From NCBI GenBank assembly GCA_027604005.1, contig JADGJT010000030.1, positions 1 to 49,150 on the forward strand: 49,150 nt of DNA, in the 5' to 3' direction. The notes below the pieces were generated by a model. That model was not told the DNA's origin. It worked only from the letters and a program-made list of their open reading frames with translations, and did not search any database. The stretch is from Dinochytrium kinnereticum (taxonomy: Eukaryota > Chytridiomycota > Chytridiomycetes > Chytridiales > Chytridiaceae). The translations under genes and the position numbers were made by a program. Below, piece after piece: positions 23,379-33,754 of this stretch (the first letter of the stretch is position 1; every line of letters starts with the position of its first letter).

Positions 23379-26149
23379 ATGGGCCGGTCGCTGCTGCCGC
23401 TGTTGCTTGCCGTGGTGCTCTCGGCGTTGCTGCAGCTCGCTCGGGGCGATCCTTGCTCGTTGGCACCTGTTGTGCTCGCCAGGGAGGCTGTTGCTTGCTA
23501 CCAGAGCTTTGAGCTGCAAGGGGGCAATGCCACTCGCTCTCTCACTATCGAGGCTCTGAGGACATACCTGAATCTGTGAGTCTTTTTCATGGGTTGCTGT
23601 TGTGGATGCATGCTCGCATGTATTCGTTCATTACCCAACTGACCCCTTTCATGCTTTACATCAAAAGATACCCGTACCTGAATATTCCAAAGATGAACAG
23701 TACCTTTGACATTGTTGCCGAGCTCGATGCTATGCAGACATACCCCGTTCCATCGAGCGAATATGGAATGCACAGCGCACTCACTCGACTGTTTGCACTT
23801 TTGCACGATGCTCACACGCTCTACCAGAGTGATTGCTTCTCGACCTTCCAATTCTTACAGCCTTGGATTATTGGCCCACGCTATAAATGGTCTTCTGCTT
23901 CTCTGGCCGAGAAGCCAAGGCTGTATGTCCGGAACACGATTTTTGAGGGGCTAGAGCTGGATTACTTCCTGCCCAGGATTAACATCACTCGAGCCGCACA
24001 AGTTTCTGGGCTGATGCAGGCGTTGTGGAATGAAACTTTAGGAGCAGAGCCTGGAGCGTTTGTTGGATATGAGATTATCTCTATAGACGGGAGGGACCCT
24101 GTGGTAATGTCGTCTTCCACTTCACATCTCTGAAAGCAAATGCCGTTCTTCCCCGCCTTCTAAACCCCCAATTTTCTCATTTGGTTGTGTAAATAGAGTG
24201 CCGTCCAAAGCTTTGCCGATGAGGTGGTTGGACTCAGTCGTGATCCTGATACTCGGTTCAATGCAGCACTGGGGAGAATGCAGTTTGAGGGAGGAAGGCA
24301 TCGACTCATCGAGGGGCCTTTTGTGTCAGCAAGCTATTGGCCACAAGGTCTTGCCGATACAAGAGCCTACGTTCTTCGCCCGCCTTCTGGTCCCGATATA
24401 ACTCTAAGGGTACCCTGGCTGGCATACTTTGTTCCAGTCGCAGGGTCGCAACCCTTCCCTGATCCGATGACGTCCACTTTCTACCGAAGAAACTTTTGCG
24501 GTGATCCGCGCTTCAACACAACGGCTGATTCTCCTCCCGCTGGGGCCACGTCGTCACAGAGTTTACCGCAAGTGACCGCTAAGGCTGGACAGTTGGCATT
24601 CAATGCCCCCACTGTGGTGCCAGTAGGGGAAAGTCATGTCAGTAAGGGAGTCGAGGCGACTGAGATTCTCCGGTATCCCTTTTCGGTGACTCAGCGCATG
24701 CTTTACCGCGGGTTAATAACTCTGCGAGAAGAATCAGTTTTGCGGGATCCTCAGAAGAAGTATTTCAGTAAGCAAGCCGTCACTTCTTCCGACGTTACCC
24801 TGATTTTCGAGTCGAAAGACCATGCCGCGTACTTTGTGAACGTTACCAAAACCGGAATTCTCGTCATCCCATCTTTCTCCACGACTAGGTCTCCGTTTAA
24901 CTCGACGCGACCACCTGAAGATGATGTTATTGACTCCTTTTCAAGCACTCTAAGGAAGCTCGCAGAGGTTGGAGCCCAAGATCTTTTGATCGATGTCAGT
25001 GGAAACTCGGGGGGAAATATCTGCCTTGGGAAGAAGCTTGCCAAGCTCCTTGCACCCGATGTTCCTTACGCTCAGTATGATGTTCGACTGTCTCCAACCA
25101 ATCTGTTTTTGATGAGGAACGGCGGCAGAGCTCTTGGAATGCCGGATTCAAATCCCTTCAGTCTTTTTGGGACGTTTCCGGCGGTTTTTTCGGGGAATGG
25201 GACTGACTTTATCACTCGAGCGGGGAGTGTCAACCTTGAGGCTGTTCGGTCTTCTGTTCTAGCTGAACCTTTGCCTCAACTTAACCGTGGCATTAGGGAA
25301 TCTTATTCCCGGCGGTTCGTTGATGTATGTTCAGAGGAGGACGTGCCAGGATCAGCCGCAGCGCTGAACAACACTGGTCCAAGGACGTCACTGTGGCCGA
25401 TGGGGGCGTCGGGTATCTCTGTCTTATCAAACGGTCTTTGCGGATCAACGTGCGCCATCTTTGTTCGCGTTCTTCGCAACGCGGGTGTGAGGACGCTTGT
25501 TTACGGTGGGGCCTCTGGGAACTCTTCTCGACCTCTTCAGCCCACCAGTTATGAGGGAGGGCGAGTGTTGGATCAGAGGCAGGTGTTGGAGGCCACGCAG
25601 TTGACGCTGTCAGGGATGATCTCAGCAAACGTGAGCGTCCCTCCTGACGTTCGGGATGCGTTGCCGAGGATGCTTCCCTGGCCGGCCTCCATGGTGTTCC
25701 TTCATTGGGAAGCTTACACTCTGAAGCAGTTTCCAACGGGCTTGACGATGTCACCCATCGACGGCTTACCAGACGAGTGGGTTCGCGATCCTGGAGACCA
25801 GGTGGTTGATGTTGAGGATCCGATCCACCTGATGAGCGTCTGGACGCGAGCGGCGATGGTCGTGGCGGGATCTGTGGCGACGTTGACCGATCCCACCGCC
25901 ACGCCGACCTGGGGCCGGCCTGACCCGACCGCCGTGGCTGAGAGCGATTCCGGGGGGCCTTGGTCGAGCTCGAGGTTTTGGATGGGGGCGGGGATTGCTG
26001 TCTCGAGTTTGATTGTGTTTGCACTTGCTGTTGGGGCTGCGATTTGGTCGTTTAAAAGACGGAAGGGGGGGGAGAGGCTTGCGGGGATGGAGGGGTGGTT
26101 GAAGGCGAGACCGGCGGGGCCTTCGGTTTGGAGGGTTAGGTCATTGTGA
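23379..26149 (+). CDS. S41-family (UstP/CPAF-like) serine peptidase, type I membrane protein
   Basis: Exons 23379-23575, 23668-24103, 24197-26149 keep phase and give 861 residues. A signal peptide (LLPLLLAVVLSALLQLARG) is followed by a Cys-containing ectodomain. LLHDAHTLY near 113-121 fits the S41 histidine region. GILVIPSFS, then LLIDVSGNSGGN, and near 620 SNGLCGSTCA fit the S41 core, where a Ser acts as nucleophile. The last motif resembles fungal UstP-type members rather than bacterial tail-specific proteases. A single TM helix (about 805-829, GIAVSSLIVFALAVGAAIW) is followed by a short basic tail (KRRKGG), so the protease domain should face outside or the vesicle lumen. Several N-x-S/T sites agree. 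Substrate unknown. The nucleophile assignment is inference from motif position. Confidence 0.78.
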
Positions 26150-28520
26150 GGAGGCGTTTTTTTTTTCTTCGTTTTTTTGGGGGGTTGGTTTTTTTCTTCT
26201 TTCTTTCTTTCGTTTCTCTTCTCTTCTGCTTTCATGTTTCTTTTTGCTTTAGTGACTTTATCTATACTGTCCGAGTACGGGCGACTTGCCATGTTGTTGT
26301 TTTTGTTTCTTTTTCACGTATACATTTTCCACTTGTTTTGTTTTTGTTTTTTGTTTTTCTTTAACCACTTTTTACTCCATTTCATTACTGCTATTTTTGG
26401 AGTCTGCTCAAAAATTCCTCCCTCCTCTCACCCCACCTCCTTTTCCTTTTTTTTTTTTGGGCAGTCGTTTTTTATTTTTTTTTCGTTTTCGGTTTTGCCA
26501 CAACCCACTCACGCTGTAAATGGGGCCCATCCAACTTTTTTTTTTTTCTTGACACGAATCTCGGGTTTGTTAGAAGAGGATGGGGTTCATCGGCGGTTTT
26601 TTCAATGTACGTCAAGTATATTAAATATACACATCACATCAGACTTATGGAATATTTTTTTTTGTTGGTGGGGGAAGGGTTGTTTGATTACGCACGCTCA
26701 AACCATTAAAAAGGTTAGCGACGCAGGAAGAATGCTTCCCACCTTGGCCTTCATCAACCTCAAATGTTCAAACCAAAGCCAACCACTCCTCTTCAAATCA
26801 ACAAACACGCGCCTACCCCCCTCCTCCAAGCTTTTTTCACGCCCTCAAAGAACCTGGCTGATGAGTAAAGAAGCGTGGAACGTGAAATGCAGCCAACCGA
26901 ACCGACCGACCGACATGTTTTAAAAACACACACAACAAACTGAATAATAATAAATAAATAAAAAATTGGGTTTGATTGTTGGGTGGACAGAGATTGCGAT
27001 GGAACGCCTGTCATTTTGGTTGTCAAAAAAAAGGGCATTTTGTGAACAGTGAACTGAACGCTGCTGGCACGTACAAAATCAACAATGAACATAAAGGTTT
27101 GAAACCGAGTATGGTTCCTCAGTCCCAAAGTAGCCATCCATCAAACACAGTGGGAAGACCGATTTTTACAGTTGATACAACGGACAACCCAATTCAAGTT
27201 CTGATCCCATCTAGGATGGCAAAAGAGGATACACTCAACAGGAGGGAAGAATTAGATTTGACAGAGGGTGAAGGGACTGCTTGAGATGGCAACCCTATGT
27301 GTTCTTAATCATTACGGTCAACGCTGAGTGACCGGGAAAGTTAAAATGACACGATGAGTACTTGCTCAATTACTCCAATAACCATTTCGTGAAAAATTAG
27401 GTGAGCGAGGAGTGCTGTACCAAGGGCTTACGGTCGATCGACAACTCTCTTTTTTTTTTTTTCTTTTTTTTTTTGTCTCATGGTCAGTTGTTCACCGTCC
27501 ACCCACAAAAAAAAACCCTGAGATTGAGCAGAACCAAGAAAGAATTGGAGATTCGATGAAATGAACCATTGGTAATATAAAAACAAAAAAAAAAAGTGGG
27601 ACCGAGATGAAACCACAACTCATTATATCACGATGGAAGAATAACAGAAAAGAAAAGTGAAAAGGAACAAACAAAGAAAAAGAAGAAGTAAGAAGAAAAA
27701 AAAAGGCAACAAGTAAAATCGACAAAAACGAACGCATTTTGTGAACAGTGACCTGAACACTACTGGCACGTACATATGATGAACATAAAGGTTTGAAAGG
27801 TACGCTCTTACGGTCGGTCGACAGCTCTTACATTGTTTTCTTTCTTGTCTGATGGCGGTTGACAAAACAACAGCATCAAGATCTCAGTCGCTCACCGTCC
27901 ACCCACACAGTAAAACCCCGAGAATGAGCAGAACCAAGAAAGAATGGGAGATTCAACCATTGGTATGATAAAAACAAAAAAACAAGTGGGACCGAGATGA
28001 AACCACAACTCATTATATTACGATAGAACAATAATAGAAAAGAAAGTGAAAGAGGAAGAAACAAAGAAAAAGAAGAAGAAAAAAAAAAAAAAAGGCAACG
28101 AGTAAAATCGACAAAAAAGGAAACGATAAGGAACCGGGGGGAAGGGGAAAGGGAAGAAATGTGAAAAAACGCTGAAAACTGAGACGAGGTAAACGAAGGG
28201 AAAAAAAAAAAGAAAAAAAAAAGGACACAAAATGCGGAAATGTATAGTGCCGGCACCAGCGTATGCATCCAAAAACAACATCAACAACAAGAAAACAATA
28301 AAAACAAGTGACAGAGGATAAAGAGATTGGCCAAAAAAAAAACAAAAAAAAAAAATAGTAATCTATAACTCCAACCCCCAACCCCCTCCCCATCTGTCAA
28401 TACGTTGAACCTCCTCTCAACAGAAACGCCCTCCTCCAAAAAGCGCTCTTAGCAACCCTCCACTCAAAACGCCCCTCCCCGCCCCCCTCGCCCCAAGTCT
28501 CTCTTAAACACATCAGCCTC
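26150..28520. other. Gene-poor interval with poly-T runs and a tandem duplication
   Basis: 26150-26560 is T-rich with long T-runs. 27035-28115 carries two related units (see repeat). 28190-28400 is A-rich. The apparent frames here are low-complexity and lack splice-consistent coding extensions, so I call no gene. Confidence 0.5.
27035..28115. repeat. Degenerate tandem duplication, about 700-base unit, second copy shortened
   Basis: The stretch starting GCATTTTGTGAACAGTGA and running through CTGGCACGTAC to AACATAAAGGTTTGAAA occurs at 27035-27107 and again at 27734-27802. Next in each copy come TTACGGTCG(A/G)TCGACA, then CACCGTCCACCCACA, GAGCAGAACCAAGAAAGAAT, GTGGGACCGAGATGAAACCA and GGCAAC(A/G)AGTAAAATCGACAAAAA, at about 27430-27725 and 27811-28115. 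The first copy has about 325 extra bases in the middle. No terminal inverted repeats or transposase frame were seen. Confidence 0.75.
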
Positions 28521-29819
28521 TCAACCCCTCCTCCGAATGACACTCCGAACAATCCCATACTCCCAAACCTGCCAAAGCTTGACCCCAAAACACACCATGA
28601 CAACAAACCCCGTCAACCCGCCAACCCCAACACACCCCACCAACCTCTCAAACCCCTTAAAATCCTCACACACAGCTTTATCATCCGCCGAGGTCCCATT
28701 GCAGCTGCTCTGCTTCACCCTGACTCCCATATCCGCCAAACTCGATACCCACATGAAGAACAGCGTCAGGTGGATGCCAAGATCCAGAAGGGGGACCCAG
28801 GGAGACGGGGATTTCGCTTCGTTGCGGTGGTGGAACCTGTCGGCGGTCTTACGTAACCAGCCTCCCATGCTGCTTCCTTCTTCATCTTTGGGGTCGTTGT
28901 GGCGAGGAGAGGTGGTGGTGGTGGTTGTCGTGGATGGGATGTCTTGGCAAAAAAGGTAAGGCGCATCATAATAAGCGTACAACCGGCCTCCCAAGAAGAT
29001 GTAGCCAACCAGTCCGGCCAATGCAACGCATCCTGTTGCAACGGCGACAAACAAGTAAAACCCAAAAGACCCCTTCTCAGATCCCTTCGCAGTCCTGTAA
29101 CTGACAACCGACAACCCCACCGCCGTCGCTGCCAGCACAGCCATCACAGCGTAAACGTAGATCCTAGACTGCCGATATAGAGGAGGAGTGGGAATCTTGG
29201 TGGAGGCCGACGACGACGACGACGACGACGGCGCCCCCAACGTTCTCAATTTCAACGTATCCCCAGCCAAACCATGATGATCCCCAAAAGCTCTAGGCCC
29301 AGCCGGTCTTCTCCCCATCGTGCTATTCTGCACAAGCGGATCATTCGACAAATGTCTCACCCTCCCCACATCCTCCTCCTCCCCCCCAGTCTCCTCAAAC
29401 CTCACCCCACCACCATTTCGACCAACAGTCGACCGTCGTCCCGTTCCAAAGAACCCAAGACTCGCTCGATGAAAAAACTTTGACCCCCTCTCCCCTGCCT
29501 GCATCATGGAGGAGGAGGAGGAGGAGGAGAACATGGCGGCAGAAGGAGGCGGGACAGCAACCACCTCTCTCGTCTCATCCTTCTTGTTTGATCTCTCGTC
29601 GTCGGCCATGACAACATTCTCTTCAGCGCTCCCCTTCACGTCCTTGAACCATGCGGTGGGGTCCCGGAACGACGTGGAGGGTTTGTCCATGGGCGAGGAC
29701 TCGAACGGAAGCCGCAGCTCCAGATCGCCCGAGTACCTGATCTTCTTTGGTGATGCGGGGGTGGCGGTGCCAGTGTCTGAGGATGCGTCAGAGCGGTGGG
29801 GCGTCATCTTTGGATCCAT
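28521..29819 (-). CDS. Tetraspan (MARVEL-like) membrane protein with disordered N-terminus
   Basis: Single exon, 432 residues. Residues 1-215 are disordered, with a run of Ser near 98-104 and another near 198-204. Four TM helices follow: 219-240 (RIYVYAVMAVLAATAVGLSVV), 253-277 (GFYLFVAVATGCVALAGLVG), 341-362 (WVPLLDLGIHLTLFFMWVS) and 394-416 (VGCVGVGGLTGFVVMVCFGV). Spacing and the last helix ending KLWQVWEYG resemble fungal MARVEL-type tetraspans, which act in membrane apposition and cortical domains. This is fold-level inference without a diagnostic motif. The frame extends 24 codons upstream to 29891, but that part is made of CATCC/GA simple repeats, so I chose the internal ATG (MDPKMTPH). 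Confidence 0.6.
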   Translation of the reverse strand: MDPKMTPHRSDASSDTGTATPASPKKIRYSGDLELRLPFESSPMDKPSTSFRDPTAWFKDVKGSAEENVVMADDERSNKKDETREVVAVPPPSAAMFSSSSSSSMMQAGERGSKFFHRASLGFFGTGRRSTVGRNGGGVRFEETGGEEEDVGRVRHLSNDPLVQNSTMGRRPAGPRAFGDHHGLAGDTLKLRTLGAPSSSSSSSASTKIPTPPLYRQSRIYVYAVMAVLAATAVGLSVVSYRTAKGSEKGSFGFYLFVAVATGCVALAGLVGYIFLGGRLYAYYDAPYLFCQDIPSTTTTTTTSPRHNDPKDEEGSSMGGWLRKTADRFHHRNEAKSPSPWVPLLDLGIHLTLFFMWVSSLADMGVRVKQSSCNGTSADDKAVCEDFKGFERLVGCVGVGGLTGFVVMVCFGVKLWQVWEYGIVRSVIRRRG

Positions 29820-30540
29820 CGAGAGAGAGAGAGACGGTGTGAGTGTGATGGATGAAGGGATGAAGGGATGGATAAAGGGATGAAGGCTCAATCAGGTCAA
29901 GCGCTGCAAACCATCAAACACTGCAAGCGGCACCTCGCCTCGGCCTTGAATCACCCTGCATTCCCATTGGTCGGCGCACGGCACTCGAGTCCCACCCCCA
30001 GTGACACAGCCGTGTAACACCACAGTGTCCTTGAGTCTCCTTCACTGCTTGCAGTTTATTCCTTCTTTTTATTTGTTATTATTTATCTATTATGTATTAT
30101 TTATTGTCATTATTTTATTATTTATTTTGGTGCAGTACAGACAGACACACATCCATGCATGCATGCATACATCCATACTGATACTTATAATTAGAATTAT
30201 CAATAACAAAGAATAATAAATTAATAAAATAAATAAATAATAATAATATGTAAATAGACACATGTATTAACATCCATCCATCCATCTCACTACAAAACAC
30301 ACACACACACACAACCCCTACCCCAGACAGATCGCATCATCATCATCCTCATCATCGTTGGATAAACAACCAACAACAACGGAAAACGCATGCACAAGAC
30401 TGAATTCAACTACAACAAGGGAAAGAAGAAAAAGAAGAAAAAGAAAAAAGAAGAAAAAGAAAAAAGAAGAAAAAAACACGCTGAGGGGGAAGGGAAAAAA
30501 AACAACAAACAACAACACACATCTACACATCAACCATAGC
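29820..30540. other. Intergenic, AT-rich and simple repeats
   Basis: Upstream region of the tetraspan gene and 3' region of the NTF2/Jupiter-like gene. It holds TTATTA-type runs near 30070-30250, a CATGCATG cluster near 30152 and an ACACAC run near 30296-30313. No gene was seen. Confidence 0.45.
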
Positions 30541-30638
30541 TCATCCAATGATAACGCTCGACCCACCTCCAGGGGGACGCAAGATCCTGCGCACAGAGAA
30601 ACAAAAAACAAGAGAAAGGGTTTGAAACAAAGGAATGA

Positions 30639-30691
<53 letters not shown>

Positions 30692-32887
30692 AAGAGAGAG
30701 AGAAAGAGAGGGAGAGAAAGAGAGGGAGGGAGGGAGGGAGGGAGGGAGGGAGGGAGGGAGGGAGAGGGAGAGAGAGGGGAAAAAACCACACGAAAAAAAA
30801 AGGAAAAGTCAAGTCAGACAACCTCATCACCCTCTCCATAGACAAAAACAAAAAAAACAAACAAAAAACCCAATCAAAACAAAAAAAAAACTCACCTGCT
30901 AGAGGGCCTCTGATCACTCGAAACGCTCTGCTCATTCCGATCCCTCATCCCAGCAGAGCTACCAGGCCTCTCCCCACCAGGGTGTCCATTCGCCGCAACG
31001 CTCGAAAGCCCAGCAGCAACCCCACCATCCTCCTTCCTCACACTCCCCGCAAAAGCAGCGGTGCCAACAACAGGCTCAGGCCCTCCAAACGTAATGTTCG
31101 AAACATTATGACGCCCAGGAACGCTCGCCCTTCCACCTCCAGTGATGGAATTCGAGTACTGAGCAGGCGCAGAAGAGGCATTAGTCGACGTATAAAACGG
31201 CGCAGGCGAAGCAAGAGGAGGCGTGGTGGTGGTGGTCCTCACATCTTCCCCCGAATCGCCAAAGCTCAACGTCGAAGCGTCCCTCCCAGGGTAAAACCTC
31301 CTCCCGCGTCCATGCGCTCCAGCAGCTCCCCCATCCGAGGCAGTCCCAGCAGCAACCGTCCCGTCATCACTTCCAACAACGCTTGCCGGAGCGCTCGGCT
31401 TCTGAGACGGAAGCGGCGTCTCCTCAAACAGGTTCACCTGCTGGACAAACCGACGGGGGTCAATGGGAATGCTCGTTCGAACGGGCGCGGGCTCGGTCGA
31501 GAAGATGTCGTTCACTTGACCCCCGGGGCGTTGGAGAACGCGGGACGAGGGACGGACGGCGTCTGCTTGGGCGTTGCCAGAGAGGATATTGGACATGTCG
31601 TTGGTTTGGCCGGGGCGGGGGCGAGCTGACATGGGGACGGACTCGGAGGCGACAGATTCGCGACGGCCTGGATTACAAGAGCCGGTAAAAGATGAGAAAC
31701 ATCACCCAGATACAAAAGGCATTTCACCGACGCCCAAAGCCCCAATATTCACAACACAACACCGATGAACAAAAAGAAGAACAACTCACTGGCATCAATA
31801 GTCTCAACAGAGCCCAAAGAAGCCCTGACCCTATCAACAACCTTAGGTCCAAGCACAGGCAAAGTGGTCTCGGAGCTGTTAGACTTGCAGTAGAGCGAGT
31901 TGGGGAGGACGGAAATCTGCCTCAACACGGTTGCCTGGTCCCAGTGAAGACGAAGGCTACGAATCTTGCCCACAGCGTCAAACTCGACAATCGAGACCTG
32001 CGTGTTTTGCCATGTTAGAAGTTGGGTTTCGGACATTGATGTGAAACCACCACAAAAAAAAAAATAATTGAAATACGGGCAGAGAGGCATCCCACCATTG
32101 TGGTTGATGGCCAACACACCCTACACCCCATTCTTTAAGCAGAGAAAAGGGCAAAGACGTCCACCAATCGATAACAAACAAAGGGGGAAATAACAAGAAA
32201 AGCAATGGACTCAGCACTCACCAATGGGAAGGTGATTCGCTTCCGCGTAGGCTTGACCTCAGGAAGAAGCCAGCTAAGGCTCGACTCATGAACGAGCGTC
32301 ACAATAGACTCCTCCACCAAAGTGCTTGTTGTGGTGACCTGCGTAAGAATCTAAAGCGTGCAGCAGAGGCCAAAAAAAAAAAAAAAGAAAAAAGAAAAAG
32401 GTGCGAGAAAGACGGGGCAGGGTCAGCATTGACAAAAGAAACACCAAAAGGACATTAAGATGTCTGTTTACAAGTAGCGTAGCGCCACGGTGAGAAGCAG
32501 AGGCGGGAGACGGAAAGCTCCCCCACAACCTCCTTCGTGCTCCGCCGCCTCCAAAAAACACAAAACCCAGCACCACACCCTGCCTTACACTCCACTCCAC
32601 ACTGTCTCCCACGCACACACACACACGCACACTTGAATGCCCAAAGAAGAAAAAAAAAAACGCACCTCACGGTCCAAATGCATGTCCTGCTGCTGCGACG
32701 TCAAAGTCTTCAAAAAAGCGTTCAGCGACAGCACAGACCCGTCGGAGCCTCCGCCGGTCGGCACGCAAACAACCATTGGCGATGCCTCGGAGAAGCACAG
32801 GGCGGCCTTGGAGGGGTTGCATGCGGCAATGGCGGATTTGTAGTCTTCCCAGCTGTTGGTGGTGTGTGTCTCTTGGTAGGTCATCAT
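30541..32887 (-). CDS. NTF2/SnoaL-like domain protein with Jupiter/HN1-type motifs
   Basis: Exons 32666-32887, 32222-32338, 31790-31997, 30896-31667, 30541-30586; every junction keeps phase, giving 454 residues. The N-terminal ~150 residues look like an NTF2/SnoaL cone fold: SWEDYKSAIAACNPSKA helix, ESIVTLVHESSLSWLLP strands, then VSIVEFDAVGKIRSLRLHWD and QATVLRQISVLP. The rest is disordered with Jupiter/HN1-like elements: SSRVLQRPGG then DIFS, DASTLSFG, NVSNITFGG, and the final SSRILRPPGGGSSVIIG. The R-V/I-L-x-P-P-G-G-G-S-S element is typical of Jupiter/JPT microtubule-associated proteins. Microtubule binding is inference. The first Met is one of two adjacent ATGs. The last motif sits in a 46-base exon after an intron filled with GA repeats. 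Confidence 0.78.
30641..30778. repeat. (GA)n and (GGGA)n simple repeats inside an intron
   Basis: A GA run at 30641-30687, mixed GA/GAAA to 30722, then about ten GGGA/GGAG units to about 30765. All lie within intron 30587-30895 of the NTF2/Jupiter-like gene, so the transcript carries a long CU/CCCU tract just before the 3' splice site of its last small exon. Confidence 0.9.
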
Positions 32888-33754
32888 AGTTGGGGGATGA
32901 GGGGGAGAGAGAGGGGGGGTGAGCTGTTTTTTTGGTTTGAGGGGAGGGGAATAATAAATAATAATAATTATTGATAATTTTTGTTGCACCTGTGCTGTGG
33001 AGAAGCAGTTGATTATTTATTATTTATTAATTTAGTATTAAATATTATGATAATTTTTATTTATTATTTATTATTTATTTTAAATATTTTGTTGTTGTTG
33101 TTTGGTGTGTCGGACGTTTTTGTTTGCTGGTGCTGGACACGAACAAGGGAGGAAAGAGGCCACGCGCTGATGCATGGATGGATGGATGGATGTTTGGGTC
33201 TGTGTGAAGGGCTCACTGCAAGCATTGAGTCTGTGTGGATGTTTCATTGAAACGCGTCTGTGTGGAGGGCTGGCTCACGGCAAGCAATGCGTTGGTGAGG
33301 GAAAGGCATCGCGTCTTGATGTGCATACTGAAGCACGGAGGGTGGGTTTGTTCGCCACGTGTGTTCGGACATGACCCCCCCTTAAAATATTGCCGATCAA
33401 CCGCCGTCCAGTGCCAATCACCAACTGCTGCCTTGCTTCAAGTGCCCTGAATGCGTGCATGCGTCGTGTTGGCTCAATACCTGCTGAACGGGTGATAACG
33501 ATGGGATGCTATGCGCACTCCCAGGAGATTGCGTCGCTGATATCTCCCTTTGGGTGAGATGGCTGTTGTTGTCTAACTTGAATGATCCTCTCTGTCATGA
33601 CGGTGAGACGTGAGAGTCACCCTCCAGTTCAGCCCCTCAACACGTCCTGGCCCATCTCTGCCATCAACCCAAATCACTGCCATGTATGTGGGATGAACTT
33701 GCGACGGAGAAAATTCTCAAAAAAGACCACCTTCAACCAAAACAACTGCCAACC
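32888..33754. promoter_or_regulatory. Divergent promoter region, NTF2/Jupiter-like and LisH-WD40 genes
   Basis: Between two outward-facing start codons. Contains TTATTA/AAATATT-rich DNA at 32950-33090 and a GGATGGATGGAT run near 33175. No defined site assigned. Confidence 0.4.

Noticed and set aside
25293..26024. 243-codon minus-strand frame
   Set aside because: Antisense to the S41 peptidase core, whose plus-strand motifs are clear.
26177..26923. Hydrophobic Phe-rich plus-strand frame that looks like a membrane protein
   Set aside because: Produced by poly-T runs in intergenic DNA; no start context, motif or splice-consistent extension.
27876..28393. Phe/Ser-rich minus-strand frames resembling membrane proteins
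   Set aside because: They come from A-runs of the tandem duplication and its flank; not coherent between copies.
29820..29891. 24-codon upstream extension of the tetraspan protein
   Set aside because: Made of GATGGATAAAGGGATGAAGG-type repeats; more likely leader than protein.
30358..31629. Long plus-strand frame rich in Lys/Arg/Glu
   Set aside because: It is the complement of the NTF2/Jupiter-like exon plus GA-repeat intron; its composition is set by simple repeats and the minus-strand model keeps phase over five exons.
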